A stretch of DNA of 14,227 bases from Planctomycetota bacterium. GTDB lineage: Bacteria > Planctomycetota > Planctomycetia > Gemmatales > Gemmataceae. The stretch is taken from contig JACQFG010000052.1 of the NCBI GenBank assembly GCA_016200155.1, positions 1 through 14,227 of the forward strand, in the 5' to 3' direction. Made by a program: the position numbers and the translations under genes. The notes beneath the pieces are model-generated. The model was not told the origin of the DNA and made no database searches. It saw only the letters and a program-made list of their open reading frames with translations. Positions 1 to 6,629 of the stretch are shown here, piece by piece (the first letter of the stretch is position 1; every line of letters starts with the position of its first letter).

Positions 1-246
1 AATTCGCGCCAGCGGTTGAGTTGCTAACGGCACGGCTCGGTTCATTTTCGACGTCGATTTCCTGGGCGACGTCGCTTGCAACGCCACCACGTCTGGCGCC
101 GGTCCGCCGACGATTTGCTCCGCCATGGCAAAGAAACCGTCCGGCAATCCGCCGGTGTTTAGCGTGTCGCACAGGGACGAAATCCACCGCTGGTGAAAGA
201 AATGAAACGTTCCCGCATCAACCCGCGTCCAGTCGTGAATCGGCAT
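1..246 (-). CDS. DUF4058 family protein, N-terminal part (cut by window edge)
   Basis: The reading frame runs leftward from an ATG at 246-244 and is open for 82 codons to the window edge, so only the N-terminus is present. The protein begins MPIHDWTRVDAGTFHFFHQ and continues with WISSL, then LPDGFFAMAEQ and a GGPAPDVVALQ stretch. That is the usual opening of DUF4058 proteins (PIHDWTRV.AG.FH.FH..WI, then LP.GY.A..EQ.....PDVL.L). The family has no established function and is common in planctomycetes and cyanobacteria. A strong GGAGG ribosome-binding site (minus strand, 258-254) lies 7 nt before the ATG and fixes the start. A TATAAT box lies further upstream at 287-282. The gene has the same orientation as the ABC ATPase, whose stop is 99 nt upstream. 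Confidence 0.85.
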   Translation of the reverse strand, partial: MPIHDWTRVDAGTFHFFHQRWISSLCDTLNTGGLPDGFFAMAEQIVGGPAPDVVALQATSPRKSTSKMNRAVPLATQPLARI

Positions 247-271
247 GGTAATTCCTCCGAAGCGCGTTCTT

Positions 272-297
272 CGCCGGCGTTATTATAGCCGCCGGCG
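272..297 (-). promoter_or_regulatory. -10 box flanked by palindromes, upstream of DUF4058 gene
   Basis: On the minus strand a perfect TATAAT lies at 287-282. It would place transcription start near 275 and give a leader of about 30 nt containing the strong RBS. No convincing -35 hexamer is seen at normal spacing. The -10 box sits between two identical 8-nt palindromes, CGCCGGCG at 272-279 and 290-297, centred 18 bp apart, which could be an operator. The promoter call rests on the -10 box and position; the operator is an inference. Confidence 0.5.
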
Positions 298-322
298 ATG
301 GGCCGTGCGAGCGCGTGGGATA

Positions 323-342
323 CTGCGGGCGCTAAACGAAGA
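323..342. repeat. 20-bp intergenic repeat, copy 1
   Basis: The sequence CTGCGGGCGCTAAACGAAGA occurs here and again, identical over all 20 bases, at 12593-12612. This copy lies 3 nt beyond the stop codon of the ABC ATPase. The other lies 9 nt upstream of the B3/B4 gene start. The two places share no other similarity, so a dispersed repeat is the simplest reading; its function is unknown. Confidence 0.6.
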
Positions 343-345
343 AGA

Positions 346-1269
346 TCAATCACGCAACGCCCGCCCCGTCAGGTGCAGGAACACGCGCTCCAGGTTCGGC
401 TCCGCGGTTTCCAGGCTCGTCATCTCGACTTGCTCCTCGTGCAGGATCGATACCACCTGCAACAGCGTTTGCTTCACGTCCTGGCATTCGATCTCGACCG
501 CTTGCGCGTTCGGCGTTGCGACCTTGACGTTTGCCAGCGATTGCAGGCGCGACAACGCGGTCGCCGGGATTTCGCGGGCGCTAAACTTCAAGCTGCTGGC
601 CAACCGGCCGAGCAGCGTTTTCACTGCGTCACACGCGATCAATTTGCCGTGATCGATGATGCCGACGCGCGGGCACAGGGCCTGCACCTCCTCCATGTAA
701 TGGCTCGTGTAGACGATCGTGATCCCCTGAGTGTTCAGACGGCGGACCTCCTCGAAGATGTGATTGCGCGACTGCGGATCGACGCCCGCGGTCGGCTCGT
801 CGAGCAGTAAGATCTTCGGCTCATGCACCAGCGACGCGCCGAGGTTGAGACGCCGCTTCATGCCGCCGGAGAACGTGCCGGCCCGATGATCGGCGCGATC
901 GGACAGGCCGATCGATGCCAGGATGCGCTCGACGCGTGTCTCCAGTTCTGTCACGGGAATGCTGTAGAGTTGGCCGAAGAAGCGCAAGTTCTCACGGGCG
1001 GTCAGCTCGTTGTAGATGGCGAGATCCTGTGGGACAATCCCGATGATGCGACGCAGCTCACGATCGCGGCGATGGAACTCGCGGCCGTCGAGGAAGACCT
1101 GCCCCGCGCTCGGATCGAGCAAACCGCAGACGATCGACATGAGCGTGGTTTTGCCTGCGCCGTTTGGGCCGAGAAGTCCGAACATTTCGCCTGTGCCGAC
1201 GGTGAAGGATACTCCGTCGAGAGCAGGGGTGGCGCCGTAAAGTTTGCCCAGATTGCGTACTTCAAGCAT
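346..1269 (-). CDS. ABC transporter ATP-binding protein
   Basis: This is the nucleotide-binding subunit of an ABC transporter, 307 residues, expected at the inner face of the cytoplasmic membrane. From the ATG at 1269 it reads MLEVRNLGKLYG. It then shows Walker A (GPNGAGKT), the Q-loop (GIVPQD), the signature SGGMKRR, Walker B (ILLLDEP) followed by a D-loop (TAGVDPQSR), and the H-switch (YTSHYMEE). The order and spacing are those of the ABC-2/multidrug exporter ATPases (CcmA/NatA/DrrA type), whose C-terminal part of about 80 residues ends like this one in LERVFLHLTGR. A TTG 15 nt upstream (1284) would add five residues, but the ATG gives the usual start of the family. No permease gene lies on either side in the window, so the partner and substrate are unknown. 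Confidence 0.93.
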   Translation of the reverse strand: MLEVRNLGKLYGATPALDGVSFTVGTGEMFGLLGPNGAGKTTLMSIVCGLLDPSAGQVFLDGREFHRRDRELRRIIGIVPQDLAIYNELTARENLRFFGQLYSIPVTELETRVERILASIGLSDRADHRAGTFSGGMKRRLNLGASLVHEPKILLLDEPTAGVDPQSRNHIFEEVRRLNTQGITIVYTSHYMEEVQALCPRVGIIDHGKLIACDAVKTLLGRLASSLKFSAREIPATALSRLQSLANVKVATPNAQAVEIECQDVKQTLLQVVSILHEEQVEMTSLETAEPNLERVFLHLTGRALRD

Positions 1270-1337
1270 GATGTCGCATTGCAATTGGCGGCAGATTCGT
1301 CATGATAAAAAATTAGCCCGCAAAATCCGCATAGAGC

Positions 1338-1353
1338 CCCCGGCTTGCCGGGG
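1338..1353. repeat. GC-rich hairpin in divergent intergenic region
   Basis: CCCCGGC (1338-1344) and GCCGGGG (1347-1353) form a perfect inverted repeat separated by TT, which as RNA would be a 6-bp stem with a CUUG loop. It lies between the divergent ABC ATPase and the 1511-residue protein, 18 nt before the latter's ATG. No T-run follows, so it is not an intrinsic terminator. It resembles short dispersed palindromes of GC-rich genomes. The only AT-rich part of this intergenic region (1302-1316) is the likeliest promoter area, but no clear -35/-10 pair is visible. Confidence 0.5.
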
Positions 1354-1371
1354 CCGGAGCGTTGACATTCT

Positions 1372-4300
1372 ATGAAGCGCACCCTCCCTGTTCTGTTGCT
1401 GTGCCTGGCGTTCACCGCAACCGCGTCGGCTCAGCCCGATGACAAGAAGCAAGACGCCAAGGACAAACTCGACAAGAAGTCCGCCACCGTCAACTGGCAA
1501 AAGCTGCTCGCCGACATGCGCAAACATTTCGCCGGCTCGAAGAACGCCGTGCTGGAGCAAACGCGCATCGATCGAGCCGCGTTCGAACTGGACCCCGACG
1601 ATCCGGATCAGCCGCCGTTCCTGCGCTTCGAGGGTGTTTGCCTCAAGACGGCTCATGACGACGACGCCCGCGTGACGCAGATGAAGGAGACGCTGCGCAA
1701 GGAACTGGAATCGTTCCTCCCGAACCTCAAGCCGCGGCCCCGGGTGAAAATCGACAACGTGGAGTTCCTCCCGACCCCGGTGTACGCGCTGCAAAAGGCC
1801 GCCGTCAAAGAGTTCAAGGACGACCCATCGTTCAATGTGTTTTTCAACCGCGCGACCTATGCCGCGGACGGCAAGCTGCAATTTGACGTTGTGTGGCTGC
1901 GCTCCGACGAATCGATCCAGGCGAAGGTCAAGAAAATCGTGGCAAACGCCACGCTCAATGCCAAGCTGATCCGGATCCCCGGCAAAGAGGAAACCCAGGC
2001 CCCCGAGCCGATGCGGCGAAACTTCGATTGGCTCGGCGAGCGCGCAACCCTCCAGAAAAAATTCGCGGACGCAGGTGCATCGCCGCTGGCGCAGGCCCGG
2101 ATCGACGATGCCAATCTCGATTATTCGGACGACAGCAAAACAGTGCGGTTCAACGTGAGCGGCGTCTGCATGCAGACGGTTCACGATGACGAAGAAAAGT
2201 CGAAGGACCTCCTCCGCCAAGAACTGGCGAAAGTCAACGATCGCCTCGGCAAAGTGCTGACGAACGAGCGCGCGCCGAAAGTCGATCCTGACCTCCAGAT
2301 CGGGGCGATCCGGTTTCTGCGAACGCCGATTTACGCGCTGCAGGCAAGCGCGGTCAAGGCGTTCAAGGCCGATGCGACCTTCAACAACTTCTTCGAACGC
2401 GCGACCTACGGCCCCGACGGCGGTCTGCGCCTGCACGTGCTCTGCCTGCGCAACGATAAATCGACCGACACGAAGCTCGCGAAGCTGGCGGCCGACGCCA
2501 AGCTGAATCCCGACTTGATGCTGGTCCCCGGCGCCAGCAAAACGCAGTCGCCCAAGATCGTGCGGCGCGACTATGATTGGCTCGGCGCGCGCGCTGCCCT
2601 GCAGCAGAAGTTTGCGGACGCAGGGACTTCGGCGCTCACGCAGGCCCGGATCGACGATGCCTATCTCGATTATTCGGACGATTTCAAAACGGTGCGTTTC
2701 AATGTGAGCGGCGTTTTCATCCAGACGGTTCATGATGAGGAGGCCAAATCAAAGGACCTCCTCCGCGCTGAACTCATTAACGTTTCGCTGCCCAACGTCA
2801 AAGCCGATCTCAAGATCGAGGCGGTCAAGCTGCTCCCGACGCCGATCTACAAGCTGCAGGAAAACGCGGTCCAGGCGTTCAAGGTCGATGCGACGTTCAA
2901 CAACTTCTTCGAACGCGCGACCTACGGCCCCGACGGCGGCCTGCGGCTGCACGTGCTCTGCCTGCGCTACGACCTATCGACCGACACGAAGCTCGCGAAA
3001 CTGGCGGCTGACGCCAAACTGAATCCCGACTTGATGCTGATCCCCGGCACGAGCAAGACCCAGACGCCCAAGATCGTGCGGCGCGATTACGACTGGCTCG
3101 GCAAGCGCATCGCCCTGCAGAAAACGTTCGCCGGCGGGACCGACCTGTTCTTTGCTCGTACTCGGCTCAACGACGGGTACCTGCACTATGTCAACATGAA
3201 CAAATCGGTGCAGTTCGACGTCAGCGGCGTGTGCATTCATCCGCCGGGCCTGATCGCGCCGGCCGAGCGCGACAAGCTGTGGAAGAGCAATGTCAGCAAT
3301 CTGTTTCCGGACGTCAAATACGAGCCCGTTACCATCGGTATCGCCATGATGCCGAACCCGAGCATCGCCTGGCAGAACGATCTGACGACCGATGAGAAAA
3401 ACGACGGCATCTTTTTCCAGCTCGGCCAGTTCGACCCAGCCGGCAATCTGACGTGGATCGTCAAGCTGCCCGATGATGCACACCAGGCGGCCGCGAAAAA
3501 AGTCGTCGCGGAAAAGCCGATTCCTGCGCCGCTCCAGCCGACTGCCGCGAAGGCGCCGGAGTTCCAGACCTGGAAGTGGGCCGACGTCCTGCCGCGCGGG
3601 CAAGCGAGGCTTGCGGAAGGCGACTTCCTGCTGCATCGCGCCCGCCTCGATCGCGTCTTCCTGAAGTACGACGATCTGAACCTCGGCGACCCCTACTTGC
3701 ACATCGACGGCGTCAGCTTGCACCCGATTGAAGTCGTGCCGGCGAATAAACAGCGCACGACTCTCGAAGCGAAACTTGCGAATCTCTTGCCCGTCGTGAT
3801 GGTACACAAATGGAACAGCAGCCAGATGCGCTTTCTCGTGAGCCCGATCTACGCCCTGCAGACGGAAGTCGTCGGTCGCAACATCGAAGGGATGCTGTTC
3901 GCGGACGGTCTTTACGACAAGTTCGGCATGCTGCACCTGTCGGTCGCGGTCGCCTCGGAAGGCCAGCGCGAGACGGTGCTCGACATCGTCAAGACGACGC
4001 CGATGCTGCCGGGCGTCATCGGTCCGCGCGATGACAAGACGGCCCCGCGCATCGATTTCAATCCGTTGCCGTGGGACGACATTTTCGAACAGATGCAGAT
4101 CGCGCTGTCGCGCGACAACGATACGCTGCTGCGCAAGACGCGCGTCGATCGTGGCGTCTTCAGCTTTCCCGCGAGCAAGATCGGCCCCGATCTGACCTTC
4201 GCCACGGTCGGCATCTATCCGAAGAATGACGTATACCTGGCCCGCTTGAAGAAGCGCTTCGACGGCTTCGTCGAACTCTACCTGACCGATCGCCTGCAGG

Positions 4301-5907
4301 CCGGTCCGGTCGCCGCGCTCCCGATCGTGCAGCATGTCGAGGATCCCGCGCCGATCCTGCAGCCGAAAGTCGCCGACGACGCTGCTCTCGACGGCGTTCG
4401 GCTCGACGACGCCAGTTTCCATCGCGACGGCAGCCTCGTGTTCCACGGCATGTGGGTCAGCAAGGATCAGCAACGCCGACTCGAAGACCTGATCCGCGAC
4501 ACATTGACGGGTGACCATCCGGCCCTGCGGCGCGGCATCCACTGGGGCTCGATGCAGGATTTCGATTCGCCCGCCCTGTTGCACGAAATGCGCACGTGGG
4601 TCTCCGGCCAGGAGACGATCGACGAAGTTTGGCTCGAACGCTTTTATTTCGATGCCGCCGGCCAGGTGCGCATCGCAGGATTTGCGACGCGCGTGCCGGA
4701 CCGGGACAAGTCGATCGCGAAGCTCAAGGATTACTTGCCGAAGTTTGCCAATCAAAAGCTGCCGGCCATTCAGCCGCCGATCGTGCCAAAGGAGCCGGAC
4801 AAGAAGGAGCCAGAGAAGAAAGACGAGAAGATTTCCTGTGGCACACCATTCCAATGGTGTGAATGCTCAACCACACCATTGGAATGGCATGCCACAAACG
4901 CCCAGCCCGAGGCGAAGGTCGACGACCGGTTCAAGCTCGACCTGTTGCCGAACATCAAGCAATACCTGCGCGACAACATTCCGAAGGTCGTCAAGTGCGA
5001 CGGCCTGCGCGTCGATCGCTGCTACTACGACCCGCAAGGCGTCTTTCGCATCGAAGGCTTGGCCGACCACGCGAACCACACGCAGGAGCTGAAGACGTTT
5101 CTCGACGACGAGCTGGCGCCGTTCGATCGCAAACGCCAGCTCGCCCGGAGCTGGAAGGAAGGCCGGCAGACGGTGATCCCGCTGCGGCCGATGATGATCG
5201 CTCTCGACGAGCAGCTCCCGTCGCTGTCGGAGTTCGACGGCGTCACGTTCCGGCGTGCCCATCACGATCCGCAGAACCGCCTGGTGCTGACGGGCTCGGC
5301 CATCGGCGAGGCAAGCATCAAGGACATGACGCCGATCCTGAAGCGGCTGCTGGAAACGCATGAGTTTTGGCGCCTGCGCACGACAGAAGGCCTGGTGATC
5401 GACATCAGCGACCGCAAGAAGGCCGATCGCGAGTTGGCAAAGAAAAACGTCTATCGAGCGCTGCACCTCTTGCAAGTCAACATCGGCGAGGCGAGCGTGG
5501 TGGAGTTGCCCGACACCGAGGCCGGCTGGTGGAGCCACGCCTGGCCGTTCGAGCCAAGGATGCCGCGCCTTCGCCCCACGAACGATGACTATGATCGCGT
5601 GATTCAATATTGCGACGCCGCGCTCCTTCACGATCCGGCCAACGTGCTGGCGTGGTACCTGCGCGGCTACGTGCTGCAGACCAAGGGCCGATCCGATCTG
5701 TCATTGCGCGATTATCGCCGCATGGCCGCCATCGAGATCGACGATCCGGAAGTGCGGCACAAACGCATCCTCGCGCTGGAGCTGGTGCAGGGCTCGCTGC
5801 GTCAGAGCGCGTTCCGCATCGAGCAGGAGGCGATCCTGCAGGTCAGCGAAAGCTGGACGCTGCGCGAGCTGCGCGAACGGCCGGCGGCGCGGAATGCGAC
5901 GAAGTGA
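1372..5907 (+). CDS. Very large exported repeat protein, family not recognised
   Basis: This is a 1511-residue protein that I cannot assign to a known family. Residues 1-20 are a typical signal peptide (MKRTLPVLLLCLAFTATASA, cleavage before Q21), so it is probably exported. The body consists of units of about 160-185 residues, each opening with a W-containing motif (W220, W403, W575, W736, W901, W1058). Each unit contains two smaller modules of the form x-[RL]-[LVI]-D-x-[AG]-x-[FYL]...G-x-[LV]-x-[LFV]-x-G/V followed by a helix; about fifteen such modules can be counted between residues 64 and 1330. A Lys/Glu/Pro-rich linker (1136-1155) and a palindrome-encoded insert (1156-1175) precede the last modules. 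Residues 1405-1455 look like a TPR. The strand-strand-helix pattern faintly recalls BON domains, but this is not secure. GGAG at 1356-1359 is a distant RBS. Confidence 0.9.
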   Translation: MKRTLPVLLLCLAFTATASAQPDDKKQDAKDKLDKKSATVNWQKLLADMRKHFAGSKNAVLEQTRIDRAAFELDPDDPDQPPFLRFEGVCLKTAHDDDARVTQMKETLRKELESFLPNLKPRPRVKIDNVEFLPTPVYALQKAAVKEFKDDPSFNVFFNRATYAADGKLQFDVVWLRSDESIQAKVKKIVANATLNAKLIRIPGKEETQAPEPMRRNFDWLGERATLQKKFADAGASPLAQARIDDANLDYSDDSKTVRFNVSGVCMQTVHDDEEKSKDLLRQELAKVNDRLGKVLTNERAPKVDPDLQIGAIRFLRTPIYALQASAVKAFKADATFNNFFERATYGPDGGLRLHVLCLRNDKSTDTKLAKLAADAKLNPDLMLVPGASKTQSPKIVRRDYDWLGARAALQQKFADAGTSALTQARIDDAYLDYSDDFKTVRFNVSGVFIQTVHDEEAKSKDLLRAELINVSLPNVKADLKIEAVKLLPTPIYKLQENAVQAFKVDATFNNFFERATYGPDGGLRLHVLCLRYDLSTDTKLAKLAADAKLNPDLMLIPGTSKTQTPKIVRRDYDWLGKRIALQKTFAGGTDLFFARTRLNDGYLHYVNMNKSVQFDVSGVCIHPPGLIAPAERDKLWKSNVSNLFPDVKYEPVTIGIAMMPNPSIAWQNDLTTDEKNDGIFFQLGQFDPAGNLTWIVKLPDDAHQAAAKKVVAEKPIPAPLQPTAAKAPEFQTWKWADVLPRGQARLAEGDFLLHRARLDRVFLKYDDLNLGDPYLHIDGVSLHPIEVVPANKQRTTLEAKLANLLPVVMVHKWNSSQMRFLVSPIYALQTEVVGRNIEGMLFADGLYDKFGMLHLSVAVASEGQRETVLDIVKTTPMLPGVIGPRDDKTAPRIDFNPLPWDDIFEQMQIALSRDNDTLLRKTRVDRGVFSFPASKIGPDLTFATVGIYPKNDVYLARLKKRFDGFVELYLTDRLQAGPVAALPIVQHVEDPAPILQPKVADDAALDGVRLDDASFHRDGSLVFHGMWVSKDQQRRLEDLIRDTLTGDHPALRRGIHWGSMQDFDSPALLHEMRTWVSGQETIDEVWLERFYFDAAGQVRIAGFATRVPDRDKSIAKLKDYLPKFANQKLPAIQPPIVPKEPDKKEPEKKDEKISCGTPFQWCECSTTPLEWHATNAQPEAKVDDRFKLDLLPNIKQYLRDNIPKVVKCDGLRVDRCYYDPQGVFRIEGLADHANHTQELKTFLDDELAPFDRKRQLARSWKEGRQTVIPLRPMMIALDEQLPSLSEFDGVTFRRAHHDPQNRLVLTGSAIGEASIKDMTPILKRLLETHEFWRLRTTEGLVIDISDRKKADRELAKKNVYRALHLLQVNIGEASVVELPDTEAGWWSHAWPFEPRMPRLRPTNDDYDRVIQYCDAALLHDPANVLAWYLRGYVLQTKGRSDLSLRDYRRMAAIEIDDPEVRHKRILALELVQGSLRQSAFRIEQEAILQVSESWTLRELRERPAARNATK
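2323..3101 (+). repeat. Tandem near-identical domain repeats, 516-bp period
   Basis: Bases 2323-2585 and 2839-3101 align without gaps at an offset of 516 bp (172 codons) and are nearly identical as DNA. Long exact blocks encode FNNFFERATYGPDGGL and STDTKLAKLAADAKLNPDLML. The first half of the unit shows a second pairing at an offset of 549 bp (2068-2163 against 2617-2714, ARIDDA.LDYSDD.KTVRFNVSGV). The other units of the same protein are much more diverged, so this copy arose recently or is kept alike by recombination. Confidence 0.9.
4837..4896. repeat. 60-nt palindromic element inserted in frame in the large protein gene
   Basis: Left arm 4837-4861 and right arm 4872-4896 are inverted repeats of 25 nt with 23 matches, around a 10-nt loop. 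Each arm also contains a smaller palindrome (ACACCATT-CC-AATGGTGT at 4843-4860; CCATT-GG-AATGG in the right arm). The element begins exactly at a codon boundary and is exactly 20 codons long (residues C1156-T1175, containing three Cys and two Trp). It directly follows a Lys/Glu-rich linker. Its ends and in-frame length are those expected of a protein-coding palindromic repeat; dispersal elsewhere in the genome cannot be tested here. Confidence 0.8.
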
Positions 5908-5912
5908 TTGGC

Positions 5913-5942
5913 CTGATTCCCTCGCGAGCGTTCATGTATAAT
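5913..5942 (+). promoter_or_regulatory. Probable promoter of hicBA
   Basis: A perfect TATAAT lies at 5937-5942, 40 nt before the hicB start, in the short space after the large gene. The best -35 candidate is CTGATT at 5913-5918 with an 18-bp spacer, a poor match. The box stands out in otherwise GC-rich DNA and is well placed. HicB antitoxins usually repress their own promoter, but I see no clear operator palindrome here. Confidence 0.55.
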
Positions 5943-5981
5943 CCTTGAACACGGTGACATCTGCGATTTTGGGAGCCGCAA

Positions 5982-6266
5982 ATGCTGATGTACAAAGCTA
6001 TGTTCAAGACGATCGACGACGGGGTGCATGCCGAGGTCATAGATTTCCCCGGTGCAATCGGTTTTGGCGCTGATATGGATGAAGCCCGCCGGATGTTGGC
6101 CAGCGCGCTCGTAGATATGGCCGAGACATGCCTCCTGCACGGCGAACCGCTGCCAACCCCGGACCCGACCTGCACGGACCCCGACGCGGACTTGGAGGAG
6201 CCGATCTTTCTATCGCTTTCGGCCAGCACGCGCGTCACTCAAGTACTGCAAGGAGCGCACCCGTGA
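5982..6266 (+). CDS. hicB: HicB family antitoxin
   Basis: This 94-residue protein is the antitoxin of a type II HicAB pair. It has the HicB core: MYKAMFKTIDDGVHAEVIDFP, then PGAIGFGADMDEARRMLASALVDM, then a GEPLPTPDP turn, as in the partially degraded RNase H-like fold of HicB. The C-terminal tail is short and I see no clear ribbon-helix-helix or HTH DNA-binding domain, so self-regulation is uncertain. GGGAG at 5971-5975 is spaced 6 nt from the ATG at 5982, which favours this start over the in-frame ATG at 5988. Its stop overlaps the GTG start of the toxin gene by 4 nt (GTGA), so translation of the pair is coupled. The order is antitoxin first, the reverse of many hicAB loci. Confidence 0.88.
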   Translation: MLMYKAMFKTIDDGVHAEVIDFPGAIGFGADMDEARRMLASALVDMAETCLLHGEPLPTPDPTCTDPDADLEEPIFLSLSASTRVTQVLQGAHP

Positions 6267-6448
6267 AACGCCGGGACCTGCTCAACCACCTCCGCAAATT
6301 CGGTTGCCGATTCGTGCGCGAAGGAAGCGACCATTCGATTTGGGAGAACCCGGCCAACGCGCGACGGACCGCCGTGCAACGTCATCGAGAGATCCCCGAA
6401 TATACGGCAAAGCGAATCTGCAAACAGCTAGCCATTCCTGAGCCTTGA
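6263..6448 (+). CDS. hicA: HicA family toxin (mRNA interferase)
   Basis: A 61-residue protein starts at GTG 6263, with AAGGAG (6250-6255) as RBS. It reads VKRRDLLNHLRKFGCRFVRE, then GSDHSIWENP, then a basic stretch with HREIPEYTAKRICKQLAI. This is the complete HicA pattern: an N-terminal helix, a G-[SD]-x-H-x-[IV] strand with the catalytic His (H24), and the PRHREI-type motif before the last helix. HicA is a small dsRBD-like RNase that cuts mRNA and tmRNA until bound by HicB. All expected parts are present, so it is probably functional. The start overlaps the hicB stop. Confidence 0.92.
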   Translation: MKRRDLLNHLRKFGCRFVREGSDHSIWENPANARRTAVQRHREIPEYTAKRICKQLAIPEP

Positions 6449-6564
6449 TTCGCTGTTTCAATCATCACTATGTTCAGTTCGTCCCATCGTCCCAAATCGG
6501 GCGTGTGTGTGTGAATGAACGGGATGAACTCCAATTCCGGCTGCCCATTTGACATGTGCTGGTT

Positions 6565-6593
6565 TTGAACATTTCCCGCCGCGGCCATAGAAT
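6565..6593 (+). promoter_or_regulatory. Sigma-70-type promoter upstream of the PLP enzyme cluster
   Basis: TTGAAC (6565-6570) and TAGAAT (6588-6593) are separated by an optimal 17 bp. Transcription would start near 6600, giving a leader of about 30 nt before the ATG at 6630. It is the best -35/-10 pair in the space after hicA and probably drives the four-gene cluster that follows. The rest of 6449-6564 contains a short GT run (6512-6522) but no gene. Confidence 0.6.
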
Positions 6594-6629
6594 AGCGTCC
6601 GTCGCCAGCCAACCCATGGAAATTCCATC

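Noticed and set aside
1362..1367. TTGACA just before the large gene
   Set aside because: It lies 5 nt from the ATG, so a promoter here would start inside the signal peptide, and no -10 follows.
1300..2733. Minus-strand open frame of 477 codons
   Set aside because: Also a shadow of the repeat protein; its apparent repeats mirror those of the real gene.
2974..4854. Long minus-strand open frame (626 codons) opposite the repeat protein
   Set aside because: It is a GC-driven shadow of the plus-strand gene: no recognisable domain, and the plus frame has a signal peptide and clear repeats.
6477..6529. Possible stem GTTCGTCCC / GGGATGAAC after hicA
   Set aside because: Nine pairs including a wobble across a 35-nt loop and no T-run; too weak to call a terminator.
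6549..6554. Consensus TTGACA upstream of the PLP enzyme
   Set aside because: No -10 hexamer at suitable spacing; TTGAAC/TAGAAT at 6565-6593 with 17 bp fits better.
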